Shown: positions 21,957 through 33,061, numbered from the stretch's first letter. The stretch is 64,000 nt of DNA from Siphonodentalium dalli (GCA_032622095.1 CP136067.1:43073549-43137548); one strand, 5' to 3'. Made by a program: numbers and translations. The notes: generated by a model not told the origin, from the letters alone.

Positions 21957-22140
21957 AGAAATAGACAGAACACAACGCGCATCTTAATCGAGAATCTTTT
22001 ATCGAACGAGTTGCGGATGGCGCAAAGGACTATATTTCGCGAAGAGCGCCAGCTCGAGCGAAATATAACTTTGCACCGTCCGCAACGAGTTCGATAAAAG
22101 ATTCGAGATTATGATGCAAGTTGTGTTCTGTATTTATTCT
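21957..22140. repeat. Long hairpin (MITE-like)
   Basis: Arms of about 75 bp: ACAGAACACAACGCGCATC ... GAGAATCTTTTATCGAAC ... GTTGCGGA ... ATATTTCGC is followed by the inverse, ending GATGCAAGTTGTGTTCTGT. The loop is about 15 bp around GAAGAGCGCCAGCTC. The arms are not quite perfect, so it is somewhat old. Confidence 0.75.
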
Positions 22141-22717
22141 ACACCGTTCGGTCAGATAAGTTCAAACCATGAATGTCACCTCCATTGTTACTATAGCCAC
22201 CTTTATTGTCATTTAAGTCTCGACAAATAGCCAGTAATTATGGGGGGATCACCGGAAGCGGATGATCGACGTAATGTACGTCATCTTTCTTGGCGACAAC
22301 GTCAACAAGAATAGTTCCGGCTTGTATTCCACTAGAGTTATACACTGCTATGTATTCAATGGCTGGGATTCCGTTGAATACATGTGCCTCACGTCAATGG
22401 GTGTGGAATAAATATTCATATTTGTTCAAATCGCCATCAACATAAGGAATATTAAAATGTATATAGTTTCGTTGATATGCCAACATAATCAGCGCGTAAA
22501 TAGTATATTGTCGTCAAGACATATACGACGGTGTACGTCAACAAGAGCATGCTCGTGTCACAGAGGTTGTGCTTCTGTTTACATAACACAGCGCAATTCT
22601 ATTGGTTAATCACACAATAATGATATAAACGCTTTTATTATTTCCATATCAGGAAAATAGTAACAAATAACGCTCTTTATGTTTACCATATCCGGATCTA
22701 AACAAAAGCCATGTAAC
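22141..22717. other. Intergenic, nothing recognised
   Basis: It ends with the left 5-bp target duplication GTAAC (22713-22717) of the following element. Confidence 0.5.
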
Positions 22718-25700
22718 GCAGGGGGGGGGGGGGTCGAAAAAAAATTCCAGGCCCATGTGATGGGGTGGGTGGGGTGGGTTGCACTATGTCTCTCGGGTCC
22801 GAAAAGCAGTTTTTCCATGTGCCAAATTTGTTTTCCACTTCTGCTATTGAGTCTTATTTTGATGTGTTTTGAACAGAAACAGGTCATATATAGTTAATAG
22901 CAATGCTATCTATTATATATTTTTGGAAGATCTGTCTGTATGTCTGTCTGTCTGTGTGTTCGCGGTGGACTCGAAAACGGCCGAACCGATTTCGATGAAA
23001 CTTGGTATGTGGGTGTATTTTCGGCCGGGAACTGGCATAGGGTAATTTCAAGGTCAACCGACCGAATATCACGGGATTTCGATGAAACTTGGTATGTGGT
23101 GGTATCTTCGGTCGGAGAGTGGCATAAACCTATTAATTGCCCGCGCGACGTGACCTTGACCTTGAAATCGGGTCATTTCAAGGTCAAACGATCGAATATC
23201 ACGGGATTTCGATGAAACTTGGTATGTGGGGCTACATTCGTATGGGGAATCTCATAAGCATATTCGTTTGCCCGTGCGACGTGACCTTGACCTTGAAATC
23301 GGGTCAATTCAAGGTCAAATCGCCAATTTTGATGGGATTTCGACGAAATTTGATACATGGGGGTACTTTTGTCAACTGAGTGTTTTGGACGGGTCGAGTG
23401 GTGACCCCGACCTGACCTTGACCTTTAAAATGATCAATTCAAGGTCAAATCGGGTAAAACCGGATGGATTTCGACGGGCACGTTTGTCGGGTACTTTTGT
23501 CCGGGCAGAGTTTTGGACTGATCAAATCGTGACCTCCACTTGACCTTGACCTTCAAAATGGACAATTCAAGGTCAAAGCCCGGACGAAGTCGGGTCACCT
23601 TCTAGTCTACTATATATTTTGGGACTTCTCTTCTGTTTGTTTGTCTGTTAGCTATGGCCGGGAAAACTGCCGGACGGATTGAGCCCAAGCTTATGGAATC
23701 CTATCTAAGGGTAAAATCCCAGATAGAATGTCATCGCACCGCTTCTGAGAACGTCAGAGCACTCATTCTCCAATCCTCCGCCACCGCAATGGGTATTTCA
23801 TGGGCTAATCGCGTGATAGTTAAAGAGCGTTCGTATCCGCAGTGTCGTTGATAAAGAGCGTGTATGTGTCCAGACATGAGCGTGTTGTGTCTGTGTACAG
23901 ACTTGAGCGAGTTGTGTGATTCTGTGTTAGTACTTAGTGTTCCTGGGAATGGGGGAGATTTTCATCGGGTCAGTTTTTCCGCCCGAGGTGACCTTCACCT
24001 TGAAACGGATACCCACAAATGATCTAATATATATTTTGGGACTTCTGTCTGTTTGTTTGTCTGTTAGATATGGCCGGGAAAACTGCTGGACGGATTTCGA
24101 CGAAATTTGATACCTACGGGTTATTTTATCCGGGGAGTGTTTTGGACGGGTCAAATAGTGACTCCGACCTGACATTGACCTTCAAAATGGTCAATTCAAG
24201 GTCAAAGCCCGGACGAAGTCGGGTCACCTGCTAGTCTAATATATATTTTGGGACTTTTGTCTGTCTGTCTGTCTGTGTGTTAGCTATGGCCGGGAAAACT
24301 GCCAGACGGATTTTGACGAAATTTGATACCTACGGGTAATTTTGTCCGGAGAGTGTTTTGGACGGGTCAAATCGTGACCCCGACCTGACCTTTACCTTCA
24401 AAAAGGTCAATTCAAGGTAAAATCGGGTAAAACGGACAGATTTCGACGAAATTTGATACCTAGGGATACTTTTGTCCGGGGAGTGTTTTGGACGGGTCCA
24501 ATCGTTACCCCGACCTGACCTTGACCTTCAAAATTGTCAATTCAAGGTCAAATCGCGAATTTTTACGGGATTTCGACGAAATTTGATACCTAGGGTTACT
24601 TTTGTCCGAGGAGTGTTTTGGACGGTCGAATCGTGACCCCGTCCTGACTTTGACCTTCAAAATGGTCAATTTAATGTCAAATCGGGTAAAACAGGACGGA
24701 TTTCGACGGATACTTTTGTCCGGGGAGTGTTTTGGACGGGTCAAATCGTTACCCCGAACTGACCTTCAAAATGGTCAATTCAAGGTCAAATCGCGCAATT
24801 CGACGAAAAGCGGAGGGGAAACAGCCCGGACGAAGTCGGGTCCACCAGCTAGTACTATATATAGAGGTTATCAGAAGTTGGATAAGTTGCACAATGGCCA
24901 ACAATAACCCAAATTCTGCGCTATGCAGAACTATGCAGAACTATGCAGAACTCAGCTGAAAATAAGCAATAAAATGAAAGCACACTTGACCATATGTGAC
25001 ATGGAAATAAAGAAATAATAAATAATGGAATAAAATAGACTTTTGACAACGTAAAACATAAAATCTTAAAACATATAAATTGAAGGCCAGCCGGGCCAGC
25101 TTGAACAATTTCAAATTGTTTTCCAAGTTAATGTGGATCAGCTTGTAATGTTAATCACAGTGAGATTGGGCTATCCATCCATATGTTTTTCCCAATTATT
25201 ACGAAGCCTATTACTTCAGGCAGTGGCTACCAGTCTGCCATTACGCGCTATAACATGTTTCCGCAGTTCTGGTTTCTGAGATGCCCCAAGAAGACTCATG
25301 CGGGTATATCATGGTTATGATTGGTATTAGCATTATTCTTCAAACTGGGATGAACTGGGATGAACAGTTGTATTTCCACATGTTTTGATAACAATTTGGT
25401 TCAAGCAATATATCACATAGCAAAATATCAAATAATCTTAAATGTGTTGTACCATGTAGTCTGTAGAATACTCAAATGTGATTATGTGACTAGATCATGC
25501 GACTATATATTATGAAAATGAATGTTAATAAAAACTTTGGCACTCTGCCTATCCCTAGAAATGTGATTATGTTGACACATTTCTTGATTAATGACACTTA
25601 TATGATAAATTCAAATAGTATCGTTATCTTCATTATGCACTGTTCTATTAAAATCTCGCGCAATAAACTATTTAGGGGGTGGGTGTCCAAAACTGACCGG

Positions 25701-25844
25701 AAAAAAATCCTGAAACGGAAAAAAAAGGGTGGGTGTCCAAAATAGCCTGGAAAAAAGGCCGGACACGGAAGAAATTGGGTGGGTGGGTGGGCCGAGGCCG
25801 GAAAAAATAAAAATTATCATACGTGCGTGGAATTTTTTTCCGAC

Positions 25845-25877
<33 letters not shown>

Positions 25878-25880
25878 TGG
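22718..25880 (-). mobile_element. G-tract-capped element, complete copy with Helitron-like insertion
   Basis: Both ends are G-tracts pointing inward: GCAGGGGG...TCGAAAAAAAATTCCAGG at left and, inverted, CCAGGGGG...TGTCGGAAAAAAATTCCA at right. GTAAC flanks both sides (22713-22717 and 25881-25885), giving a 5-bp target duplication. Removing the insertion at 22909-24852 leaves about 1.2 kb that matches 15542-16989. It has no transposase and the open frames inside show no domain. The superfamily is unassigned. Confidence 0.8.
22909..24852 (+). mobile_element. Head-to-tail Helitron-like units (family H2)
   Basis: Units start TCTA(A/T)TATATATTTT followed by GTCTGTCTG-rich sequence (22909, 23606, 24023, 24235). 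They end CCCGGACGAAGTCGGGTC then ACCTGCTAG (23605, 24234, 24852); the last end varies slightly. The interior has ~110-130-bp core repeats carrying GATTTCGACGAAATTTGATA and TGACCTTGACCTT / TTCAAGGTCAA. No replicase is encoded. The paralogous G-tract element reads uninterrupted through the site at 16858/16859, showing insertion between A and T without target duplication, as Helitrons do. Confidence 0.75.
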
Positions 25881-25885
25881 GTAAC

Positions 25886-26059
25886 GTAACGTTTTTTTGC
25901 TTTTGTCTACATAACAAAGGGAAAAAATGACAATAACATACTATTTATGCCATATTTCTGATCGGTAAGAACAAAGAACCCAAATTTGGCGGGTGAGTAC
26001 ATCGCATATGACGTCATATCCATGGGTGAATATATATTTTTAAATAAACTGAGTAACAT
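25886..26059. other. Intergenic, nothing recognised
   Basis: Short spacer between the G-tract element and the next repeat. Confidence 0.4.
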
Positions 26060-26725
26060 TGTAACATCATACGAACCGGTTTTAATAACAAACTATAACA
26101 TAAAATATGATTAAGATACTAAAATTCATCACCATTTGGAACCTCTGTGTCTCAGCAGGTGCCCATATAGACTAATAGAAAATAGATAAAATCAAAGAAA
26201 CATTCCTACCGTCTCGCTACAAGAATGCAACATTACTCAAGCTAAGTTATAGAGTTATTCCCCTTCCATTGAAAATAATACACTTTTCAGTACAATATAT
26301 AATGAAAAATCACGTCGGTACCTCAACAAAAACAACACGTTCACAGTTTATATTACACCGGATAAGTTGATAATTAGAGGATCTCACACCGAGTTCACTA
26401 AATTCGATTTGAGCCGAGGTTTACCGAGGCTCAAATAGAATTTAGAGGACGAGGTTGATAAATTACGTATAAAATAGGACGAGTGTTAGATACCTTTTAT
26501 CACATGATCAAATAAACCCGAAGCAACGCGAAATATTCATCGAAAACAACAATCATAAACTACAGCGATCGCAAGTTATTTGAAGAACGCCGTGACGTCA
26601 TCGCACGCGCTGACATTAAACGTGTCTATTACCGATAATTATGAAACTGCTTGTATGGCCAAATTATGTGATAATACAATGTTTTGGAGCTTCCTCTTTC
26701 AAATGGTAAAATATAATATGGCATA
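26060..26725 (-). mobile_element. AGGCCC-family element fragment, interrupted
   Basis: Inverse match to 63236-63690: CATCACCATTTGGAACCTC, TTATTCCCCTTCCATTGAAA, CACCGGATAAGTTGATAA, then TTTCAAATGGTA and ATATGGCATAT. It is split by a 294-bp insertion at 26375-26668 and cut at its other end by the Helitron-like element at 26726. Confidence 0.7.
26375..26668. mobile_element. 294-bp insertion with 7-bp duplication TGATAAT
   Basis: TGATAAT occurs at 26368-26374 and 26669-26675, and the 63187 copy of the host repeat reads through without it. The insertion holds a hairpin at about 26400-26442 (AAATTCGATTTGAGCC with GGCTCAAATAGAATTT). Terminal inverted repeats are not evident, so the class is unknown. 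Confidence 0.6.
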
Positions 26726-28026
26726 TCTTCTATATCTATATTTGCGAACGTCTGTCTGTCTGTGTTCTATAGAAATTCACAGGGGACCATCTAGATGGCA
26801 CCAAAGGGGTCTATTAGGGATAATTTTTTACGAGAAAGATAATGGTGCGGGTTAGGACTTTCTAAAGTGACGCCGCTATTGTCAGGTGCTGGGAAGGGGG
26901 AGGGCAAAAACTATTTTGTCGCCGATTGTCACGAAACTTATATATAATCATCCCCATGAAATAAGGAATCTGATGGTGTGGTTTAAATATGTCAAAAGTG
27001 GCGCCGTTCGAGTCAGGGATGGACGGAAGGGGAGAGGGGCACCAAAATTAATAAACTTAGTTTAGCGCCGAGGGACCATCTAGATGGCACCAAACGGGTC
27101 TACTAGGGGTAACTTTTTACGAGAATGATAATGGTGCGGGTTAGAATTGTCTAAAGTAACGCCGTTGTCAGGGGCAGAAAAGGGGAGGGTTGTCGCCAAT
27201 TGCCACGGAACTTATATATAATCATTCCCATGATATGAGGAATCTAATGTTGTTGTTTAAATATGTCAAAAGTGGCGTCATTCGCGTCAGGGACGCACGG
27301 AAGGAGAGAGGGGAACCAAAATTGATCAAACTAATTTTAGCGCCGATTTCCACCACATTGATATATATTCTTCTCCATGATACAAGGACTCTAATTGTGC
27401 GATTTAAAGAGTCCAAATTGCTGTCGTTTGGATGAGAGATTGTGGGAAGGGCACTGAATTTGATAAGAATGGGTTTAGTCGCCGATTGTCACCACACTTA
27501 TACAATATCACCCCCATGTATGAGGAGTCTAATGGTGTGGCTTCAATCTGTCAAAAGTGGTGAACTGAAAGGCCGATGGGCACCAACATATATGCAATAA
27601 TTTTAGCGCCAATTTCCACCAAAGTGATACGCATTCTTATCCGTAATACGAGGAGTCTGATCGTTTTATTTAAAGACGCCACGTTGGTGCTGTTTTTGGT
27701 GAGAGATGGGGGTGGTGGGCACTAAACTTATCAATAATCATCTCCATGATATCATTAGTCTAATTGTGTGGTTTAAGGATGTCACAAGCTGTCACAAGTG
27801 GGGCCATTCGAGTCAGGATGCATAGAGGGTGAGACGAACACCGAAAAAAAAGAAAAAGATGAACAATATGTTTAACGCCAATTTCCATCAGATTGATACC
27901 TATTCTTCTCCGTGATACGAGAAAACTAATCGTGTGGTTTAGATACGCCAAATTGGTGCCGTTTGGATGAGAGATATGGGGGCACTAAATTTTATACGAA
28001 TTTGTATACTCGCCAATTTTCACCAA
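26726..28026 (+). mobile_element. Helitron-like H1 element with core-repeat array, 3' end lost
   Basis: It begins TCTTCTATATCTATATTTGC then GTCTGTCTGTCTGTG, abutting host sequence GGCATA whose uninterrupted form is seen near 63236. The interior is the ~125-bp alternating core-repeat array, colinear with the inverse of 16990-18160. The array runs into the 3' tail of the L2 element, so no CTAG end is present. Confidence 0.7.
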
Positions 28027-28159
28027 TGTTATATAATAATAATAATAATATTTATATAGCGCCTATCCCCCGCAAGGGGCCCTAAGCGCTTTACACATTA
28101 TATAAATACACAAGAAATGCACATGGAAATAATCAATAAATATGTGGAATTATATATAA

Positions 28160-28576
28160 TCAGATTTTGTTAGTTTTCTTTGTGTCGGGGTAGCGTCGTC
28201 GGAATATGTGAGTTTTTAAAGCAGATCGAAAATCGGTTAGCAAGCAAGATTGTCGCATTTCGTTTGGTAGAGAGTTCCAAATGTCGGGACAGGCTACAGA
28301 GAAAGCTCTGTCGCCGACGGTCAAAAGATTTGCACCTTGAGGGCAGAGAAGGGACGATTCACCAGAACGAAGTGTTCGCCAGGGAGTGTATGGATATATC
28401 AGACTGTTAATATATTCGGGAAGGGATTCAGAGACAAGCATCCGACGGAAACCAAATGTTGCTATTTTGAATTGTATCCGATCTTTGATAGGTAGCCAGT
28501 GACGGTCGGCGTGCATGGTTGTTACGCTACAGCTTTTCCTTCTTCGGAGTACAATTCTGGCGGCGGTGTCCTGCAA
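28160..28576 (-). pseudogene. L2 C-terminal domain
   Basis: The frame reads LQDTAARIVLRRRK-like sequence, then HWLPIKDRIQFKIATFGF, PYTPWRTLRS, GDRAFSVACPDIWNSLPNEM and FRSALKTHIF. These are the conserved C-terminal blocks of L2 polyproteins. It ends at a stop 134 bp before the element tail. Confidence 0.85.
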
Positions 28577-29156
28577 GCGTTGAAGTCTGTTGATTTGCGA
28601 ATCGGGGAGCCGGAATAATAGTATGATACATTAGTCTAGACGACTCATAACAAACGAAGCAACAAGTTTTTTTTGCTGCGTCAACAGTGAGATATTTGCG
28701 GACCTGGCCAAGGCGTCGCAGTTCCAAAAATATAGACTTGCAGAGGTGGTCGATATGTGTCTCCATAGACAGTGTTTGATCGAGATGGACTCCTAGATTT
28801 TTGACACACGAAGAGAAGATAATAGTGTCACGATCTGCTTGCAGTGATGTAATGCACAATTGGTTGACAATGGGTGGTTTTGCAACCCACATGGCTTCAG
28901 TTTTGTCGTTGTTTAACATCAGTTTATTGGAGGTCATCCAGGTTTTAACAGAGGAAAGACAGCTCTCGATCCTATTCACTAGGTATTAGTCTTGATCGGG
29001 TCTGCCGGAAAGGTATAACTGTGTGTCGTCTGCATACATGTGTACACATATGCCTTGCGATCGTATAACAGCACCGATATGTTTGGTGAAAAGCAGGTAT
29101 AGAATTGGTCCTAGAACAGATCCCTGGGGCACGCCAAAATCAAGATTGTAATACTT
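28527..29156 (-). pseudogene. L2 reverse transcriptase, palm and thumb remnants
   Basis: GVPQGSVLGPILYLL is encoded at about 29100-29135 and the catalytic HMYADDTQLY box at about 29016-29042, so the active-site aspartates are still present. After a stop, NRIESCLSSVKTWMTSNKLMLNNDKTE and VKNLGVHLD follow from about 28979. Frameshifts separate this from the upstream and downstream parts. Confidence 0.85.
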
Positions 29157-30188
29157 TTATAACAGATTGCCAATTTGTATTCTCTGTTGACGACCAGTTA
29201 GGTAAGAAACGAACCACTGTAGGACAGTACCGGGAATGCCGAATGATCTTTCTAGTCGATGTAGCATAATTTGGTGATCAATCGTGTCTAACGCTGCGCT
29301 AAGGTCTAACAAACACAGAATAGAAACGAGACCTTCATCAGACGCAACAAGAAGATCAGATGTTATTTTCAGCATCGCGGTCTCAGTGCTATGCCCTGTG
29401 CGATAAGCAGACTGGAACGGATCCCATAGTTTATTATTATTGAGGTGCGTTTTGAGTTGAAACAGAACAATTTTCTCCAAGACTTTTGATATAAACTGCA
29501 GGTTAGAGACTGGTCTGTAGTGATTTAGAGTATCAGGATCGAGACCCGATTTCTTCAAGAGAGGAATCACAATTGCTTCTTTAAAACAGGCGGGAACCGA
29601 ACCACTAGAAAGTGACGCATTAATCAAGTTGGTCAATGGCTCTATCATGAAGTCGATATGTTTAATTATGAGGTCTGTAGGTATTGGGTCCAGACTGCAC
29701 GATTTAGGTGAAGACGAAAGAATAATTGTCCTAACGTGGTCGCACGTCACTTCCTCGAATTTACTGATTGAAGTTCCAGTGAATGATTCAAACTCAGGTT
29801 GGACGTTGCTCTTGTCGAGCATAGATCTTAAATTATGGATTTTATTAATGAAATAGTCACCGAATGCATCAGGCAATTCCGAATCTTGTACGTTGGTAGG
29901 TAACTCTGGCTTACATTTCTTCCCATTCAGCTCGTTGACCATTGAATAGAGTGTTTTTGATGATTTGGAGCTCGTGATTTTGGATTTATAGAACTCCGTA
30001 CGAGCGTTTCTGGATAGTGTGTCTTCTTGATTAGACTTTTCAACGAAAATTTGGCGATGAATTGTGAGTCTAGATTTGCGCCATCTTCGCTCGGCCTGTC
30101 TACACTGTACTTTCGCTTCCCTGATAACGTCTGAAAACCAGGGGACGACGGGTCGACTGGAAACAGTCCCGCGTAACCGATGGTGCAT
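29157..30188 (-). pseudogene. L2 reverse transcriptase, N-terminal 343 residues
   Basis: The longest surviving frame of this copy. It reads VVPWFSDVIREAK, then KSCSLDPIPTDLI, then VIPLLKKSGLDPDTLNHYRP, SNLQFISKVLEKIV, FQSAYRTGHSTETAML and LCLLDLSAALDTIDH (motif A; the usual Phe before the second Asp is Leu here). This is a textbook L2-clade signature. The frame ends at a stop just before the GVPQGS motif, which continues in another frame. Confidence 0.9.
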
Positions 30189-30488
30189 GTTCGTCCCGAA
30201 TGGAGCTGAGATTCAAAAACCATTCCAATGGAGTTTTTTTGGGGGTGCTGTAAATACTACTAACAATGTCTCCAGCAAGTTTCAGGTGATCAATAGATTT
30301 GAAATTCCGTGTATAGTAATCGTTCTCTTTGTACACGGTGGGCACGCGATATCGATCTTAAATGATATAACATGATGATCAGAGAAAGCAACATCACTAA
30401 CGGTGAGATCCTGGATGGGCGGATCACTGTCGCGCGTGATAACCCCAGTCGAGAATGTGATTGTGCCTGTGCGTCCGCGAAGACACAA
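30189..30488 (-). pseudogene. L2 endonuclease end and linker
   Basis: The minus strand encodes VITRDSDPPIQDLTVSDVAFSDHHVISF, which contains the SDHH motif that closes the endonuclease domain. After a frameshift it continues RNFKSIDHLKLAGDIVSS and TPLEWFLNLSSIRDEHAPSV, the usual L2 linker before the reverse transcriptase frame. Confidence 0.8.
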
Positions 30489-30498
30489 GTTGTTTCAT

Positions 30499-30693
30499 AC
30501 ATACTTCTACATACTATTCTGCATACTTTTCTTTAACGAGGAGATAACGTCAAATAAGCGGTGACCCGCTTGTTGTTAGATCCTCTTCACCCTCCTTTTT
30601 TTCTAACCCGTCATTTAATTTAACTCATATTGTTCAATGTCTTATTTCATGTATACATGTATTAATTGAGGGTAGAATAAATATTGTTTACAC
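30499..30693. mobile_element. 195-bp insertion with 13-bp target duplication
   Basis: CAAGTTGTTTCAT is present at 30486-30498 and 30694-30706. With the insert and one copy ignored, the L2 endonuclease frame reads continuously on the minus strand (HDSDMKQLVSSRTHRHNH), which proves that it is a later insertion. The 13-bp duplication suggests target-primed retrotransposition. No pol III boxes or poly(A) tail were recognised, so the family is unknown. Confidence 0.8.
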
Positions 30694-30699
30694 CAAGTT

Positions 30700-31233
30700 G
30701 TTTCATGTCAGAATCGTGTATCAGAAACTTTAGAGTGCCAACGGCTGTGTTAGTGTTAGAATCATAGATTCATAGTGGAAATTGAAGTCCCCAAGTATGA
30801 TGAGCTGGAGTTGGTATCCTACATATTTATCAATCAGGTCCGTGAAATCAGAAATAAAAGTTGCAGTTTTTAGTTCATTCTTCTTGTTTGGTGGCGGGCG
30901 GTATATACATAAGAAACATGTAGTGCGTCCCAGAGACTGTGGCTGTGACTTCAAAGAGTTCGAACGATTTGAAATCAATTATCTTACAGCCATTAACACG
31001 TATGGAATCACGGTGAAGTAATCCTATGCCACCACCTCGGCGTGATGTTCGAGGGCATGAAAGAAACTGATAGCCCGGTGGGTTAACTCACGAATCAGTG
31101 GTTCATCACCGGACGAACTGAGCCACGTCTCCGTTATGAAAGTTATGTCTGCTGTGCTATCGATAACCAGGTTCAAAATTTTAGATGTCTTGTTACGCAC
31201 AGACTGTGCATTGAACATACCGATGGATAACAT
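30700..31233 (-). pseudogene. L2 endonuclease domain, N-terminal part
   Basis: The frame from 31233 starts MLSIGMFNAQSVRNK, the N-terminal motif of this APE-like endonuclease. ADITFITETWLSS with the metal-binding Glu follows. A frameshift near 31030 leads into GGG-rich and CIYRPPPN sequence, then LIILGDFNFHYES near 30780 (GDFN motif). The domain nicks target DNA to prime reverse transcription in active relatives. Further reading is interrupted by the insertion at 30499-30693. Confidence 0.8.
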
Positions 31234-31480
31234 GTTTGATTTCGGCGGGACGCCGATTTTGATAAGGTTGCTTGGATTTGGACGGCTAAGAGATGGGATA
31301 TGGCATCGTTGGGTTCTTCCGAAGTTGACGACATGGATTCGCCGATGCTTGCGACGACCGCCCCCTTTTGCCCCGCTTACGCCGGCGTTTCTGTCTGCTA
31401 ACAGTCAATTCGTCACTGGGTTGTAAGCCAAGTATAGCTATCCTAGATATAACCAGGACGGACCTGACTCCAACCAAGCA

Positions 31481-32974
31481 TACTTAGAGTCAGGAAACTG
31501 CTGGTGACCTCGACCTTTCGCCAATGACCCTCGACCTCTGCAACGTGGTAAACAAACTTCACCATTTTAAATTTTTACGAGCAAGTTGTTGCAATTGTTA
31601 ACGAATTATAGCACAAACTGTCAAATTTAATGAATAATACTATTGAGTAAGACGGTCAATTATATATGGATATGACTTACAAATGTTAAAACACATTTTC
31701 AGCTAGAACGACTTAGATTGCACTTATAAAACATTATGGGCCAACCAATTTCGGAAGATTTCCGTGCACCCAGCAACCCCGGTGGTCAAGTTCAACGGTT
31801 AAAAATGTGTTTATGGCTACAAAAGGACATACATGTCCATCTCTGATTGTGACGAATGTTTGGTTACTTGAGTCAGTGTGTGAGTGGTATATGCTATTCA
31901 CTCAAATCATATGAAATTTATTTTATTTACCATTTTTGTTGCAATTTATATTATTTTACCCCCCCCCCCCATAGCTTCATAAAGTTCATTAAATCAACCT
32001 TAATATGGAGTTCCTAAAGATTATTTTAGTAACACCATGTAGGTGAATAAAATCTCTTTTCTGCGATATGTGGAACGTATTTAAGAACCCAAAATTACTA
32101 TTTTAACTTATTTTTTAAAGATTAAATTTTTCTGCTGATTGTTGATCACTGAACAACTGAAGACAAGTCCAGTCTCATTCAATGGATCCTAAATAATGAA
32201 ATAATGATTACTGTCACTAATTGTGTTAAATGGTCAGCATGTTAAATTGTTAATTTATATTTAATTAATTCAATATATATTATTTTATTTTATTATCTAT
32301 ATATTAAATTATATTGACATTTTTTGTATTCTTTAAACACAAATATATTTGTCAGGCAAAAAAAAAAAGAGTATGTTTCCGATAATGGAGCGAAACAATT
32401 AGGGTAGGTACAGCCTTCATAATTGCCTATGGCAATCAGCATTCAATGCCGAAGCAAACTAGGCCACTGCATTCTGTTGCCGTAGTGTATTGCCGAAGCC
32501 AAACAATCTGAATAAAGAGGGCTGTAGGTAGGTAGGGATTTTTTTTTCTTTCTATTTTATTTTGATATTTTTTATCCAGCTGTAGAAATATTGAATCACC
32601 TCGACTGAAGTGACATAAAATGCCAACTTGTGTTGTGGGAAAAGTATTGCTTGATTATAAACACAGTGGAAATATACATTATGATTGATGAAAGATCAAA
32701 CTTACCGGTACTTTATGCTTAAGTATGTTTTTTATTTAATATTCACATACCACATTTTCCTAAAGTTGGCTATAAACTTGGTACGAAATTGATGTCACTA
32801 ACTTTTTTTATAATTTTACCCATGACACGACTATAATACTGTACTTGTATTGTGACGACTACATCCCATTGTCTGGAGGTAGCCAGTACACCCAACCTAG
32901 CATGCCTGGTTTTTGGAAACAGTAGCTGTACCCCTAACATATGTGGTGATAACCTCTATACATGTATATATACT
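31481..32974. other. AT-rich intergenic sequence
   Basis: A C-tract lies at about 31961-31971. A small inverted motif with ATTGCCTATGGCAAT lies near 32420. No ORF or repeat match is supported. Confidence 0.5.
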
Positions 32975-33061
32975 TACAGTAATGCCCTAAGTACTAAATC
33001 CTGAAAAGTTACCCATAACTCTGCTGTAGATAAAGAGTCAATTACTTAGGGCATTACTGTA
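32975..33061. mobile_element. Short Tc1/mariner-like MITE
   Basis: An 83-bp imperfect palindrome starting CAGTAATGCCCTAAGTA and ending with its inverse, flanked by TA. It belongs to the same family as 16035-16200 but is half the length. Confidence 0.85.

Larger units (their letters stand above)
28027..31480 (-). mobile_element. L2-clade non-LTR retrotransposon, decayed
   Basis: The minus strand holds a basic N-terminal stretch (KRRRKRGKRGR, near 31390), endonuclease, reverse transcriptase and C-terminal domain in order. It ends with a 3' tail containing AAGCGCTTAGGGCCCCTTGC, GCGCTATATAAATA and a TTA microsatellite, which is typical of L2 elements. Frames are broken at several places and a 195-bp foreign insertion lies in the endonuclease region. 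The copy is long but inactive. Confidence 0.9.
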
